Origin: a virus
Strand: one strand, 5' to 3'
Length of the DNA stretch: 25,580 nucleotides
IMG/VR virus record: IMGVR_UViG_3300020188_000046
Location: 1 to 25,580 of that record
In this document: piece by piece, positions 14,361-25,200 of the stretch
Layout: every line of letters begins with the position of its first letter
How positions within the stretch are numbered: the first letter of the stretch is position 1
The notes under the pieces: generated by a model
Databases searched by the model: none
The model's input: the letters and a program-made list of their open reading frames with translations, nothing else
Told to the model about the DNA's origin: nothing
Position numbers and translations under genes: made by a program

Positions 14361-15448
14361 TGAATAAGAAAGAAACAAATAGAGCATTACAAAGAGGTAT
14401 CAAACCAGAATACACTAAAGGTGTAAAACTTTTAGATGTAGATACTACTATTGCAGAGTATATGGTGGATACTATCATTCCTGATGTAGAAGAACACAAT
14501 AGTAAAGTTAAAGTTCCTCTACTTTACGGAAATGCTGAAAGATGGAATAATGCTCGAGCAAAAGGATATTTGAGAGACCAAAGGGGTAAGATTCAAATTC
14601 CTTTAGTAATGTTCAAAAGAAATTCCATCGAAAGAGATACAAACTTAGCACAATTTAAGGATATAAACACCTTACCAGCTTACAAAAAATATTCTTCTCA
14701 AAATAGATACGAAAGATTTTCATTACAAACTGGAGCAAAAAAAGCATTTGAACAATATGAAGTTTCGGTTCCTGATTATGTAACGGTAACTTATGAGGTA
14801 ATGATTTGGACATCATTTACCGAACATATGAATAAGATTGTAGAAGCATTTCAATATGCTACTGATAGATATTGGGGTAAAGAAGATGGATTCAAATTTA
14901 GAACTCGTATTGATTCATTTGATAACCAACAAGAAGTGGGAGAAGGTTCAGAAAGAATCATTAGAACTTCTTTCACTATGGTAGTAAACGCTTATTTACT
15001 TCCTGAAACATATGATGAAAAACCAACTGTTAAAAAAACATTTACCCCTAAGAAAGTTGTATGGGGTGTTGAAACAGATTTAAGTGGATTAACATTTACT
15101 AATCCCAACATATATAATGAATATCAGAATGTTATAGATTTTGTAGCAATACGAAGTTCACAAAGAGCTGAATTAGTTAATGGTGGTGATGCCGTTACTG
15201 GTGATGGTGCTATTGTAAAAATAACAAATGTAAGAAAGCCGGTTTTACCAACTGAATTAATTGGTTCGTTTGATACATTAAATTGGTTTAGAGTTTACAT
15301 AAATACTGAATTCAAACCGGCATCTACTTACACTTATTCTTTTAATGGAAGTACAAATGAAATATCATTTACTTTTAATGAAACTTTAGGATTTCAATTA
15401 GATGCAAATGATGAAGTGGATATTGTAGGTAAATTTGAACAACTATGA
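14360..15448 (+). CDS. 15: Tail sheath stabiliser / tail completion protein (gp15-like)
   Basis: A hexameric cap on the tail that stabilises the sheath and binds the neck. The core (50-215) follows T4 gp15: VPLLYGNAERW (52-62; T4 has a VPITYAS-type segment), IQIPLVMFKR (78-87), VTVTYEVMIWTSFTEHMNKI (141-160; T4 has a similar helix after IYELSIFTRYEDDM), and RIIRTSFTMVVNAYLLPE (199-216). At 362 residues it exceeds T4 gp15 (272). The excess is a C-terminal beta domain (about 305-362) with FRVYINTEFKPASTYTYSFN and DEVDIVGKF, which resembles the next two genes' products. The stop overlaps the next start by ATGA, implying coupled translation. A contractile tail is therefore expected even though sheath and tube genes are not in the window. 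Confidence 0.8.
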   Translation: MNKKETNRALQRGIKPEYTKGVKLLDVDTTIAEYMVDTIIPDVEEHNSKVKVPLLYGNAERWNNARAKGYLRDQRGKIQIPLVMFKRNSIERDTNLAQFKDINTLPAYKKYSSQNRYERFSLQTGAKKAFEQYEVSVPDYVTVTYEVMIWTSFTEHMNKIVEAFQYATDRYWGKEDGFKFRTRIDSFDNQQEVGEGSERIIRTSFTMVVNAYLLPETYDEKPTVKKTFTPKKVVWGVETDLSGLTFTNPNIYNEYQNVIDFVAIRSSQRAELVNGGDAVTGDGAIVKITNVRKPVLPTELIGSFDTLNWFRVYINTEFKPASTYTYSFNGSTNEISFTFNETLGFQLDANDEVDIVGKFEQL

Positions 15449-15819
15449 ATATAAAGACACTAAAAAATATAATGAAGGAAGTTAACGAACCAAATGAATT
15501 CGTTATGGTTCCTCACGACTTAGTTCATCCTTTATATTGGATTTGGAAAGTAGAAAATTGTAGATTAAAAACTTTAGATAGTAGATTATCTACTAAACGA
15601 AAAGAACAAAATAGATTTGATGTATTTGTATGGGGTGGTTATATTGCACCTAGAGATTACGAATATAAACAAATTGGAAATGATTTTCATATCAAATTTA
15701 TAAGAGCAAATTTTCCAACAACTATTGAAAATCCAAATGACCCAAATTATGGACAACCTTGGGCATTTGAAGTTACTGATGAAGTTAAAATCGAAGGAGA
15801 TTTAGAAAGAGTAAGATAA
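15445..15819 (+). CDS. Small structural protein sharing the gp15-like C-terminal domain
   Basis: A 124-residue protein. It opens MNIKTLKNIMKEVNEPNEF, again an amphipathic helix with KEVNE. Residues 55-124 resemble the C-terminal domain of the preceding gp15-like protein: RFDVFVWGGYIAPRDYEYKQ, then IKFIRANFP, ending DEVKIEGDLERV (compare DEVDIVGKF). It overlaps the gp15-like gene by four bases and the next gene by one base (TAATG). It is probably a virion protein of the neck or appendage attachment site. The family is not recognised, and the relationship is by eye at low identity. Confidence 0.65.
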   Translation: MNIKTLKNIMKEVNEPNEFVMVPHDLVHPLYWIWKVENCRLKTLDSRLSTKRKEQNRFDVFVWGGYIAPRDYEYKQIGNDFHIKFIRANFPTTIENPNDPNYGQPWAFEVTDEVKIEGDLERVR

Positions 15820-16202
15820 TGCCAACAAGACCAAAACCACATATAGATTTAGGTAGTATTACCAAAAAAAGAGATAGGTTATCTTTTAAAAACTTTGTAT
15901 TGGAGGTAATTGATGATACATTCATTTTTGAAGTAATACCCACTTCAATTTCTTTAGATGGTGATAACTTTACATTGGTATTAAATGGATATAGATTTGT
16001 TTATGAGGATTTAGTTGTTGCGGATTCGAAAGATTATTTAGATGTATATTTATATGGAGTAAAGCAACCAAACGATAGGTATGGTGTTACATTTGATGAT
16101 ACATCAATAACCATAACATTTACGGAAAATATTACTCGAGTTCCTGCCGATGTGGTTAGAACTGATTTTGAAGTTAAAGGTAAAATTGCAGAGATTCTAT
16201 AA
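15819..16202 (+). CDS. Small beta-rich structural protein, related domain
   Basis: A 127-residue, mostly beta protein. After a basic start (MPTRPKPHIDLGSITKKRDR) come strands FVLEVIDDTFIFEVIPTSIS and NFTLVLNGYRFVYEDLVV. A C-terminal part, YLDVYLYGVKQPNDRYGVTF ... ITITFTENITRVP ... FEVKGKIAEI, lines up with the C-terminal domains of the two preceding proteins (FRVYINTEFKPAS... and RFDVFVWGGYIAP...). It lies two bases before the giant gene and may be its partner or adaptor. Function unknown; a structural role is inferred from position and fold pattern. Confidence 0.65.
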   Translation: MPTRPKPHIDLGSITKKRDRLSFKNFVLEVIDDTFIFEVIPTSISLDGDNFTLVLNGYRFVYEDLVVADSKDYLDVYLYGVKQPNDRYGVTFDDTSITITFTENITRVPADVVRTDFEVKGKIAEIL

Positions 16203-16204
16203 TA

Positions 16205-19200
16205 ATGGCTAGATTAATACCACAAAAGCAGATTGAAGAAGTAAATATTTTTAGGGATAGTATATCCGTAGGTAATTCTGTCTTTATATCTGGTTCTCTT
16301 TTAGTTTCTCAATCAATCGATATTGGTAATGATTTAACCACACCACAAAGAATAACTGGTTCGGTTCAAATTACTGGTTCAATTAATATTGATGGTGATT
16401 TAACATTTGCTAGAGCAGAAAGTAGATTAGATGCAACCGCATCTTTTTCTGATGTATCGGTTGATACTCAAAGATTTGGTGGTATTCCAGTAGCAGAATT
16501 CGGAGGTAGTGATGCAACAGTTTATGTATCTGCTACTAGAGGTGATGATTCCAATGATGGACGTTCACCACAATTCCCAGTTAGAACAATTAAGAGAGCA
16601 GCTCAGATAGTAACTCCTGGTGATGATGGTAGATATGGTTTACCAACTGGTTCCAACTTTACTGGTTTTAGAATTGATGTACAAGCTGGTACTTACTTAG
16701 AAGATAATCCAGTTGAACTTCCAAGAAACACAACTGTTTGGGGAGCTGGTTTAAGGGTTACCAAAGTTGTTGCTAAGAATGAAAACGAAGATTTATTTTG
16801 GGTAAATAGTGGTAACTATTTAGCAGAGATGACTTTTGCTGGATTAAGAGTATTTCCATCAGTTGATGATTCCCAGAAAGGTTTTGCAATATCATTTGCT
16901 CCAAACGCATTTATTACAACATCTCCTTATGTTCAGAACTGTTCAATGATTTCCAATCAGGAAAACTCATTCTTAGAAGCATATGAGGATATTCCTGCTG
17001 GTGGTGGTGGATTGAATGTAGATGGTAATAGAATTCATCCTGATTCACCTCTTGCTTCAATGGTACTTGATGCATATACACAGGTTGCACCAAACGGTGT
17101 TGGTTGTCAAGTTGTAGGTAGAGGATTTATTCAGTTAGTATCGTTCTTCACAAACTTCTCTGCATATTCAGTAAAAGTAATTGATGGTGGGCAAGCAGTA
17201 TTACTTAACTCCAACACTTCATTTGGTGATTTTGGTATGTATGCGTCTGGTTCTCGTTTCATCACTGGTAGTGGTGGTAATACTGAAGCATTTTTAAATG
17301 TACAAGATAATTACTCAATTATTGTTGATACAATTGAAAGGGGATTGGGTGAAATTCCTGATTTAGTTACAAATACTGAAGATGGTATTAAAGTAACTAA
17401 TGAATTACAAAAATTCAATACAGGTGCACAAGCAAGTGATAAAGATGCAAAAACAGTTGTATCTGATTATAGATTAATATCTAATTTGATTGAAAGAGGA
17501 GTTGAAAATAAAATTCCTATTTTAGCCGTATCATCGGATAGAGGATATAATTCGGGTTCAGTATGGAATGTTAGTGGTGATAATCAAATAACTTCATCAA
17601 CTACGGCATCTGAAGATGATTTAAGTACAATCAATACTAATTATGATATTGTTTTAGATATAATTGAAAGAGGTAATGCAGCTACATCATCATACATTTA
17701 TGTAGATAATGTTAGTTCTTCAATTAAAATAAGTGATGTCGAGCAATACAAATCATCACCGGTATCTGATATTACGGAAGATACAATTGGTGAACGATTT
17801 GATACTATTATTTCCATCATAGAAAATGGTTTAGATTTTATTCCAGAAATAAAATTAAATACATCTCAATCGTTTAAGGTAACCGATACAACTCAATATA
17901 TTACTGATTTATCTTCATCATTAAATGTTAGAGAAGCAGTAAGTTCTTCGTTATCTATTGTATATAATATTTTGGATAATGGAACAGGTTCAGCACCAGC
18001 AATTATTCAGAGTAGTTCAAACGAAAATCCAACGATTGATTATCAAAATGCTTACGCATTACTAATTGAAAACATTCCATTTATTCAAGAAGAAACGATT
18101 GCTTATTTGAGTTCGTCTTGGAGTGAGTTTGAATACAACCAAACTACTTGTAAGAGAGATGTTGGTTATATCGTAAGTGGTGCTGCGCATGATTTATTAT
18201 ATGGTGGTAATGAAGAATCGGTGAGAAATGGTAACTTCTATTACCTCTATCCATCGGATGCAACAACAACTCAAAAAGACCCAACCCTAACGGCAATCAA
18301 ATATGTTGCTGGTATGGTTGATAATATATTATCAGATACAACTTTTGTAGAAACAACTGCTGAGGCTGATAATGCATACAGCTTATTGTTTGAAAATAAA
18401 CGATTTATACAATCCGAATCTATTGCATATGTAAGTTCTTCTTGGAGTACATTTGAGTACAATGAAGCTAAGTGTGTAAGAGATTTGGGATACATCATAG
18501 ATGCGGTAGCAACTGATATCAAATATGGTGGTAATGAGAGAAGTGTAATCGCTGGTAATTTCTATTACAAATACCCATCCCAGGCAACTGTAAATAATAG
18601 TACTGTTGGTGGACAATTAAATCAAACAATTGATGGTATTAAGTACGCTAAGAGGATAGCTCAGAAGTTAGCTAAAAACGAAACATTCGTAACTCAATCG
18701 GCATCTACACTTACTATCGCTGATACACTATTACAAAATCGTTCTCTAATTCAAGACGAAACGATTACATATATTAATACAACATATCCAAACTTCTCAT
18801 ATAACGAAGCAAAATGTAGAAGAGATACTGGATATATTTTGGATGGTGTGATTACCGATTTAAGATATGGTGGGGTGGAACGCTCTCAATTATCGGGTCT
18901 ATACTACTACCTATATCCATCAATCGCAAACACAACTCAATTAGAAGAAACCTTAGAGGGTATCAGATATTCTAAAGGATTTGCATTGGAAGTTGCTCAA
19001 TCTAATTTGATTGAAATACCAACCGCTAAACGAAATATTGAAAAACGAATTAAGGTTGGTGATGTGCAATACATAACATCATCGATTAGTGGTACTGAGT
19101 TTGAATCTAAGTATATTAGTGGTTCAATTGGAATCGTTGAAGATATCATTAGATTTGGTAATGATTCGGTATTAGCTTCAATTGCTGAAAATACTGGAAG

Positions 19201-22200
19201 TTTTAATTGGAGTATATCTTCACCAATAAATGTAAGTAGTGTACTTCCAATAACATCATCGGTAACTGAATCCGTTAACATACAAAATGTAAGTGATGGG
19301 TTTGATATTGTTACCTCAATCATAGCTGGTGGTGAATCTGTTATACCTCAACCAACATCTTCTTGGGAAGGTACAATTAAAGTAACTGATACTCCACAAT
19401 ACATTAGTAGTAGTTTATCATCAACATCTACCGAAGCAACTTTGGTTTCTCAATCAATTGCTATTGTGGCAAATATAGTACAAAATGGTGTTGATTCATT
19501 ACCACCATTAACAGCTAGTATAGATGGGTTAATCAAAGTAACAAATCAACTTCAGAATACGGATTATAGTGGTTCTTTAACTGAGGCAACTAAAGTTAGT
19601 TCATCATTTGCTACTATAACAAATATTGTAGAAAATGGTGTAGGTGTGATTCCTACAATTGTATCAAATACAAACGAAAATATTAAGTTCTTTAACGATA
19701 GTGTTCAATACATATCTTCTTCGTTTAGTGGAAGTTTAGAGGATGTATCATTCATTTCATCTTCTATTTCTTATGTAACATCAATTATCGCAAATGGAAC
19801 TGGCTCATATACTGCTAGTGAATATCCATCACAACCACTTTCATCATCAAATGCAATTGCGGCATACCAAATCCTAAGAAACAATATTGATTTCATCAAA
19901 GATGAAACAATTGCATATTTGAGTTCTTCTTGGAGTACCGCATCTTATGATGAAAGTAAATGTAGAAGAGATGTTGGTTTAATTATCTCAGGCGCCGCAG
20001 AAGATTTAATTTGGGGAACTGTATCATCTTCAATAGTAAATGGTAAGTTCTACTATGAATATCCTTCACAAGCACAAGGTGCACAATTAAATCAAACATT
20101 AGATGGTGTATTTTTCGCAAGTGAAGTAGCACAAAAACTTATTCAGAATATTGAGTTCGTAACCGCATCTGTTGAAAGAAGGGGAGCTTGGAACGCAATT
20201 ACTGAAAATGAAGATTTCATTAAAGAAGAAATGATTCAATATCTATCTTCTTCTTGGAGTACTTTTGATTATAACGAAACAACTTGTAGAAGAGATGCTG
20301 GATATATTTTAGATGCAGTTAAAACTGATATCTACTATGGTGGTAATGAGAGAAGTGCTATTGCTGGTAACTTCTATTACCTATATCCATCGGCAGCAAT
20401 TTTAAGTGGTAGTGCATCTCCAACACCTACAACACAATTAGTACCAACATTAGATGGATTGAGATATGCTGGTAGAATTACTGAAGCAGTTGTAACTGGT
20501 AGTTCATTCTCATTCCCATCTCAAGCAAAATTAGATGCTAAGAATGTTCTTCTTAATAACAAACAATTTGTACAAGATGAAACAATAGCATACCTATCTT
20601 CTTCTTGGAGTGAGTTCTCATACAACCAAACAACTTGTAAGAGAGATATAGGATTTATTATAGATGCTGCTGTAACTGATGTAGTTTATGGTGGTAATGA
20701 GAGAAGTAGAATCGCATCTAATTTCTACTATCGTTATCCATCTGCAGCAATTGTAGGTGGTGTTCCTTCAACAACTCAACAAAAAGACCCAACGGTTGAT
20801 GGTATCAAATATGTGGGTGGTATTTCTGAGAAGATTGTATTGGGTGAAACATTCACATCAGCGGATAGCACTAAGATAACAATTAAAAACTCAATCATTG
20901 ATAACAAATCAAATGTACAACAACAAACAATTGATTACATCAATGATACTTACCCAAATCTAAACTATAACAACGATAAGTGTTTTAGAGATGTTGGGTT
21001 CATCATAGATGCAGTTGTAACTGATTTAGTATATGGTGGAAATGGTAGAAGTGTTCAAGCTGGAGCATTCTATTATAGATTCCCATCACAAGCTACATTC
21101 TCACAATTAAGTGAAACGGTAGATGGTATCAACTTCGCTAGAGATTTAATTAAATTAGATTTAAGAGGAGCTAATTCAGTAGAGAATTCATTCGATACTG
21201 TAATTAAAATTATTGAAAGTGGTAGTTCTATTGTAACTGAAGAAACAATCGGAACAGGTTCAGCTCCAGTGCCTGAATCTCAAATAGGAGACCCAATTTC
21301 TACTATTGGAATTCCTAAAGATTCATATGGTGATGGTTTAGTAAAAACTGTAATTACTACTTCCATACCAACTTTTGAATTGACTGAAAACACAGATTCG
21401 GGTATTAAGTTTGGTAGTGATACACAAATTACAGGTTCTATAACTTCATCAGTTAGTGAATCATTAAAAGTATCATCTTCATTCTCAGATATTATTGATA
21501 TCATTAAATATGGTACTTCTGGTAGTTTAAGTTTGAGTGGTTCTTTTGATACCTCAACTTACTACGAAGTTGTTACTCCAGAAACTGGTGATTATTATAT
21601 TATCAATAGAGCTCAATTGGATGAGTTTGATGGTGTAAGAGCAGGTGGATATTTTAATACCGAAGAAAATACAGGTTCATTCTCAGATGGTATTAAAGAC
21701 CCAACTTTAACATTGAAAAGGGGTGAAATGTACACCTTCTCAGTAAATGCTCTAAAATACGATTTAAATCCATTCTACATTAAAACTGCTAGAAAGCCAA
21801 ATAAAGAAGCTCTTTATAATGAAGGTGTAACTAATAATGGTGTAAACTTTGGAACTTTAACATTTATCGTTCCACTAGAAGCACCGGATAGATTATATTA
21901 TGTAAATGGTAATAATGTATCTGCTAGTGGTATTATCAATGTAGTTGATAATTTACCAATTTCGGATACTCAAAGATATATTGAAGTTCCATCTAAAGGA
22001 TTTGTTGAAATAACTACTAACAATGTTGATAATATTAAGATATCAAATATATCTCAATATTCATCTTCATTCAGTGCTTCGGTTGATGAATCACATGAAA
22101 TTAGTTCATCATTTGCAACTACAATAGAAATATTGAAAAATGGTGTAGATGATTTACCAACTATTGTTGAAAATACATCTGGTTCAATAAAAGTAACAAA

Positions 22201-25200
22201 TACATCACAAATTACATCTTCAATAACACCATCTGAATATGAACTAAATAATGTAAGTTCATCATATGCAATTGTTATTGATGTTTTACAAAATGGAACA
22301 AGTTCTTTACCAACCGAAATATCAAATACATCAGCTAGTATAAAAGTAACTGATGTACCTCAATATATTTCATCTTCGGTAAGTGGTACATTAGAAAATG
22401 TTAATTTTATATCTTCATCGGTATCAATAGTTTATAACATAGTACAATTAGGTTCATCTGGTTCGTACACCGCTAGTTTATATGATACTGGTAGTGGAGT
22501 ATCTACCGATGAATCAACGATAGCTGCATATCAAATTATTAGAAATAATATTCCATTTATTCAATCAGAAAGTTTAGCATACCTATCTTCGTCTTGGAGT
22601 ACTGCTTCTTATGATGAAGTAAAATGTGGTAGAGATATTGGCTTAATAATATCTGGTGCGGCTGAAGATTTAATTTGGGGTACTGTATCATCATCAGTTG
22701 TAAATGGTAGGTTCTATTTAGAATATCCATCTCAAGCTGAAACATCTCAATTAAATCAAACATTGGATGGTATTGAATATGCTAGTAAACTTACTCAAAA
22801 ATTAATTCAAAATATTCAATTTGTAACTGCTTCAAATGAAGCATCTGCATCACATCAATTATTGTTAGATAATAAGGTATTAATTCAAAATGAAACAATT
22901 GAATACATATCATCATCTTGGAGTGATTTTGTTTACTCAGATATATTATGTAGAAGAGATATTGGACATATTGTAGATGCTGCAGCAACTGATATTCTTT
23001 ATGGTGGTAATGAACGTTCTGTACAAGCGGCATCTTTCTATTACAGTAATCCATCCGCAGCAACTGGTTCACAATTGAATCAAACTGTTGATGCGATTAA
23101 TTACGCTAGAAGAATATCTAATAAAATACTTCAAAATCAAGTTTTAGAATTACCTGAATTACAAACTTTAGGAGTAGCAGAATTAATCTCTGAAAATAAA
23201 AGTTTAATTCAAGAAGAAACTATTCAATTCCTTTCTTCTTCTTGGAGTACATTTGAATACAATGAAGCTAAATGTAGAAGAGATACTGGATACATTATAG
23301 ATGCGGTTGTAACCGACTTCGTATATGGTGGTAATGAAAGAGCAGTAAATGCTGGAGAATTCTATTACCTATACCCATCAGATGCAACTGGTTCACAATT
23401 AACACAAACTGTTGATGGAATCACTTACGCACAACGATTGACAAATAAATTAATTAATAATATAACTTTAGTAACTTCATCATTAGAAAGAAGAGCAACT
23501 AAAGATTTATTAATGGATAACAAAGGATTGATTCAAAATGAAGTTATCCACTTTATAAGTTCTTCTTGGAGTACATTTGAATATAATGAATCTAAGTGTA
23601 AGAGAGATGTTGGGTATATCATAGATGCTATCGCTACTGATATTGTTTATGGTGGTAATGAAAGAAGTGTAGTGGCTGGTGAGTTCTATTATAGATATCC
23701 ATCTGAGGCAACAACTACTCAATTAGACCAAACAATTACAGGTGTAAAACATGCAGCTGGATTATCAGAAAAAATTATTCAAAACACACTATTAGTAAAT
23801 CCCGATAGTAACACATTAGAAGCTTACAATAGAATTAGAAATAATAAATTATTTATACAATCCGAAGTTATTGAGTTTGTTGATAACTTATATCCATACT
23901 TTACTTACAATAGAGTTAAGTGTAAGAGAGATGTTGGATTTATTTTAGATGCGGTAGCAACTGATTTATTATGGGGAGGCAATGAAAGAAGTATTATTGC
24001 TGGTGATTACTATTACAGATATCCATCACAGGCAACCACTTTCCAATTAAGAGAAACTATTGAGGGTATTAGATACGCTAAAGCTCTTACTAAGGATGTG
24101 ATTCTAAACAAAGAGTTTGAAAGACCAAGAATTATCCTTAATAGTGAAAATCATATTAAGGTTGATGGTGTTCCACAATATAGTGGTTCAATGGCTATTA
24201 GTGGTAGTAATTTAACTGAAATTAGTTCTTCATTTGAAATTATTAACAATGTAATTTTAGGTGGATTAAATAACTTACCAACAGAACATAAGGGTATTGA
24301 ATCATTAACTAAAGTAACAAACGCAATTCAAACAACTAACTCAGCTACTCAATCCGTATCTGATATTAGTTCATCATTCGCAATTGTGATTGATGTGATT
24401 CAAAATGGAGTTGGAAATATTCCAACGATTGTATCAAACACAAACAACAATATCAAAGTTGGAAATATTGAACAATACATTTCTTCATCTGCTAGTGGTA
24501 GTTTAGAAAATGTAAACTTTATTTCATCTTCTATTGATATTGTAACCGATATTATAACAAATGGTGTTGGTGGATATGTACCTACAAATTACACAACTTC
24601 ATCTACCGATGAATCAACAATTGCGGCTTACCAAATCCTAAGAAATAACATTGATTTCATTCAGGAAGAAACAATAGCTTATTTATCATCTTCTTGGAGT
24701 GGATTTGTATATGATGAATCAAAATGTAGAAGAGATGTTGGATTGATTGTAAGTGGGGCAGCTGAAGATTTAATTTGGAATACTGATTCATCTTCAATTG
24801 TAAATGGTAAGTTCTATTTAGAATACCCATCTCAGGCAACAAGCTCACAATTAGACCAAACATTAGATGGTATTTTCTACGCTAGTAATTTAGCTCAGAA
24901 ATTGATTCAGAATGTAACATTCTCATCGGCAGATTCTACTATTGTTGATTCTTATAACTCAATTGTAAATGAAAAAGCAACTATCCAATCTAAGGTAATT
25001 GCATACTTATCATCCTCATTCCCAACTCACCAATACAATGAAAGTAAGTGTAGTAGAGATGTGGGTTACATCATTGATGGTGTAGCAACTGACTTACTAT
25101 ATGGTGGTAATGAAAGAAGCGTTAAATCAGGAAATTACTATTACAAATATCCATCACAAGCAACTGGATATCAATTAGAAGAAACTGTTGCTGGTATTGA

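Noticed and set aside
18271-24863. Minus-strand reading frames of 60-110 residues across the giant gene
   Set aside because: All are shadows of the long plus-strand frame. They recur at the same phase in each module and lack ribosome sites.
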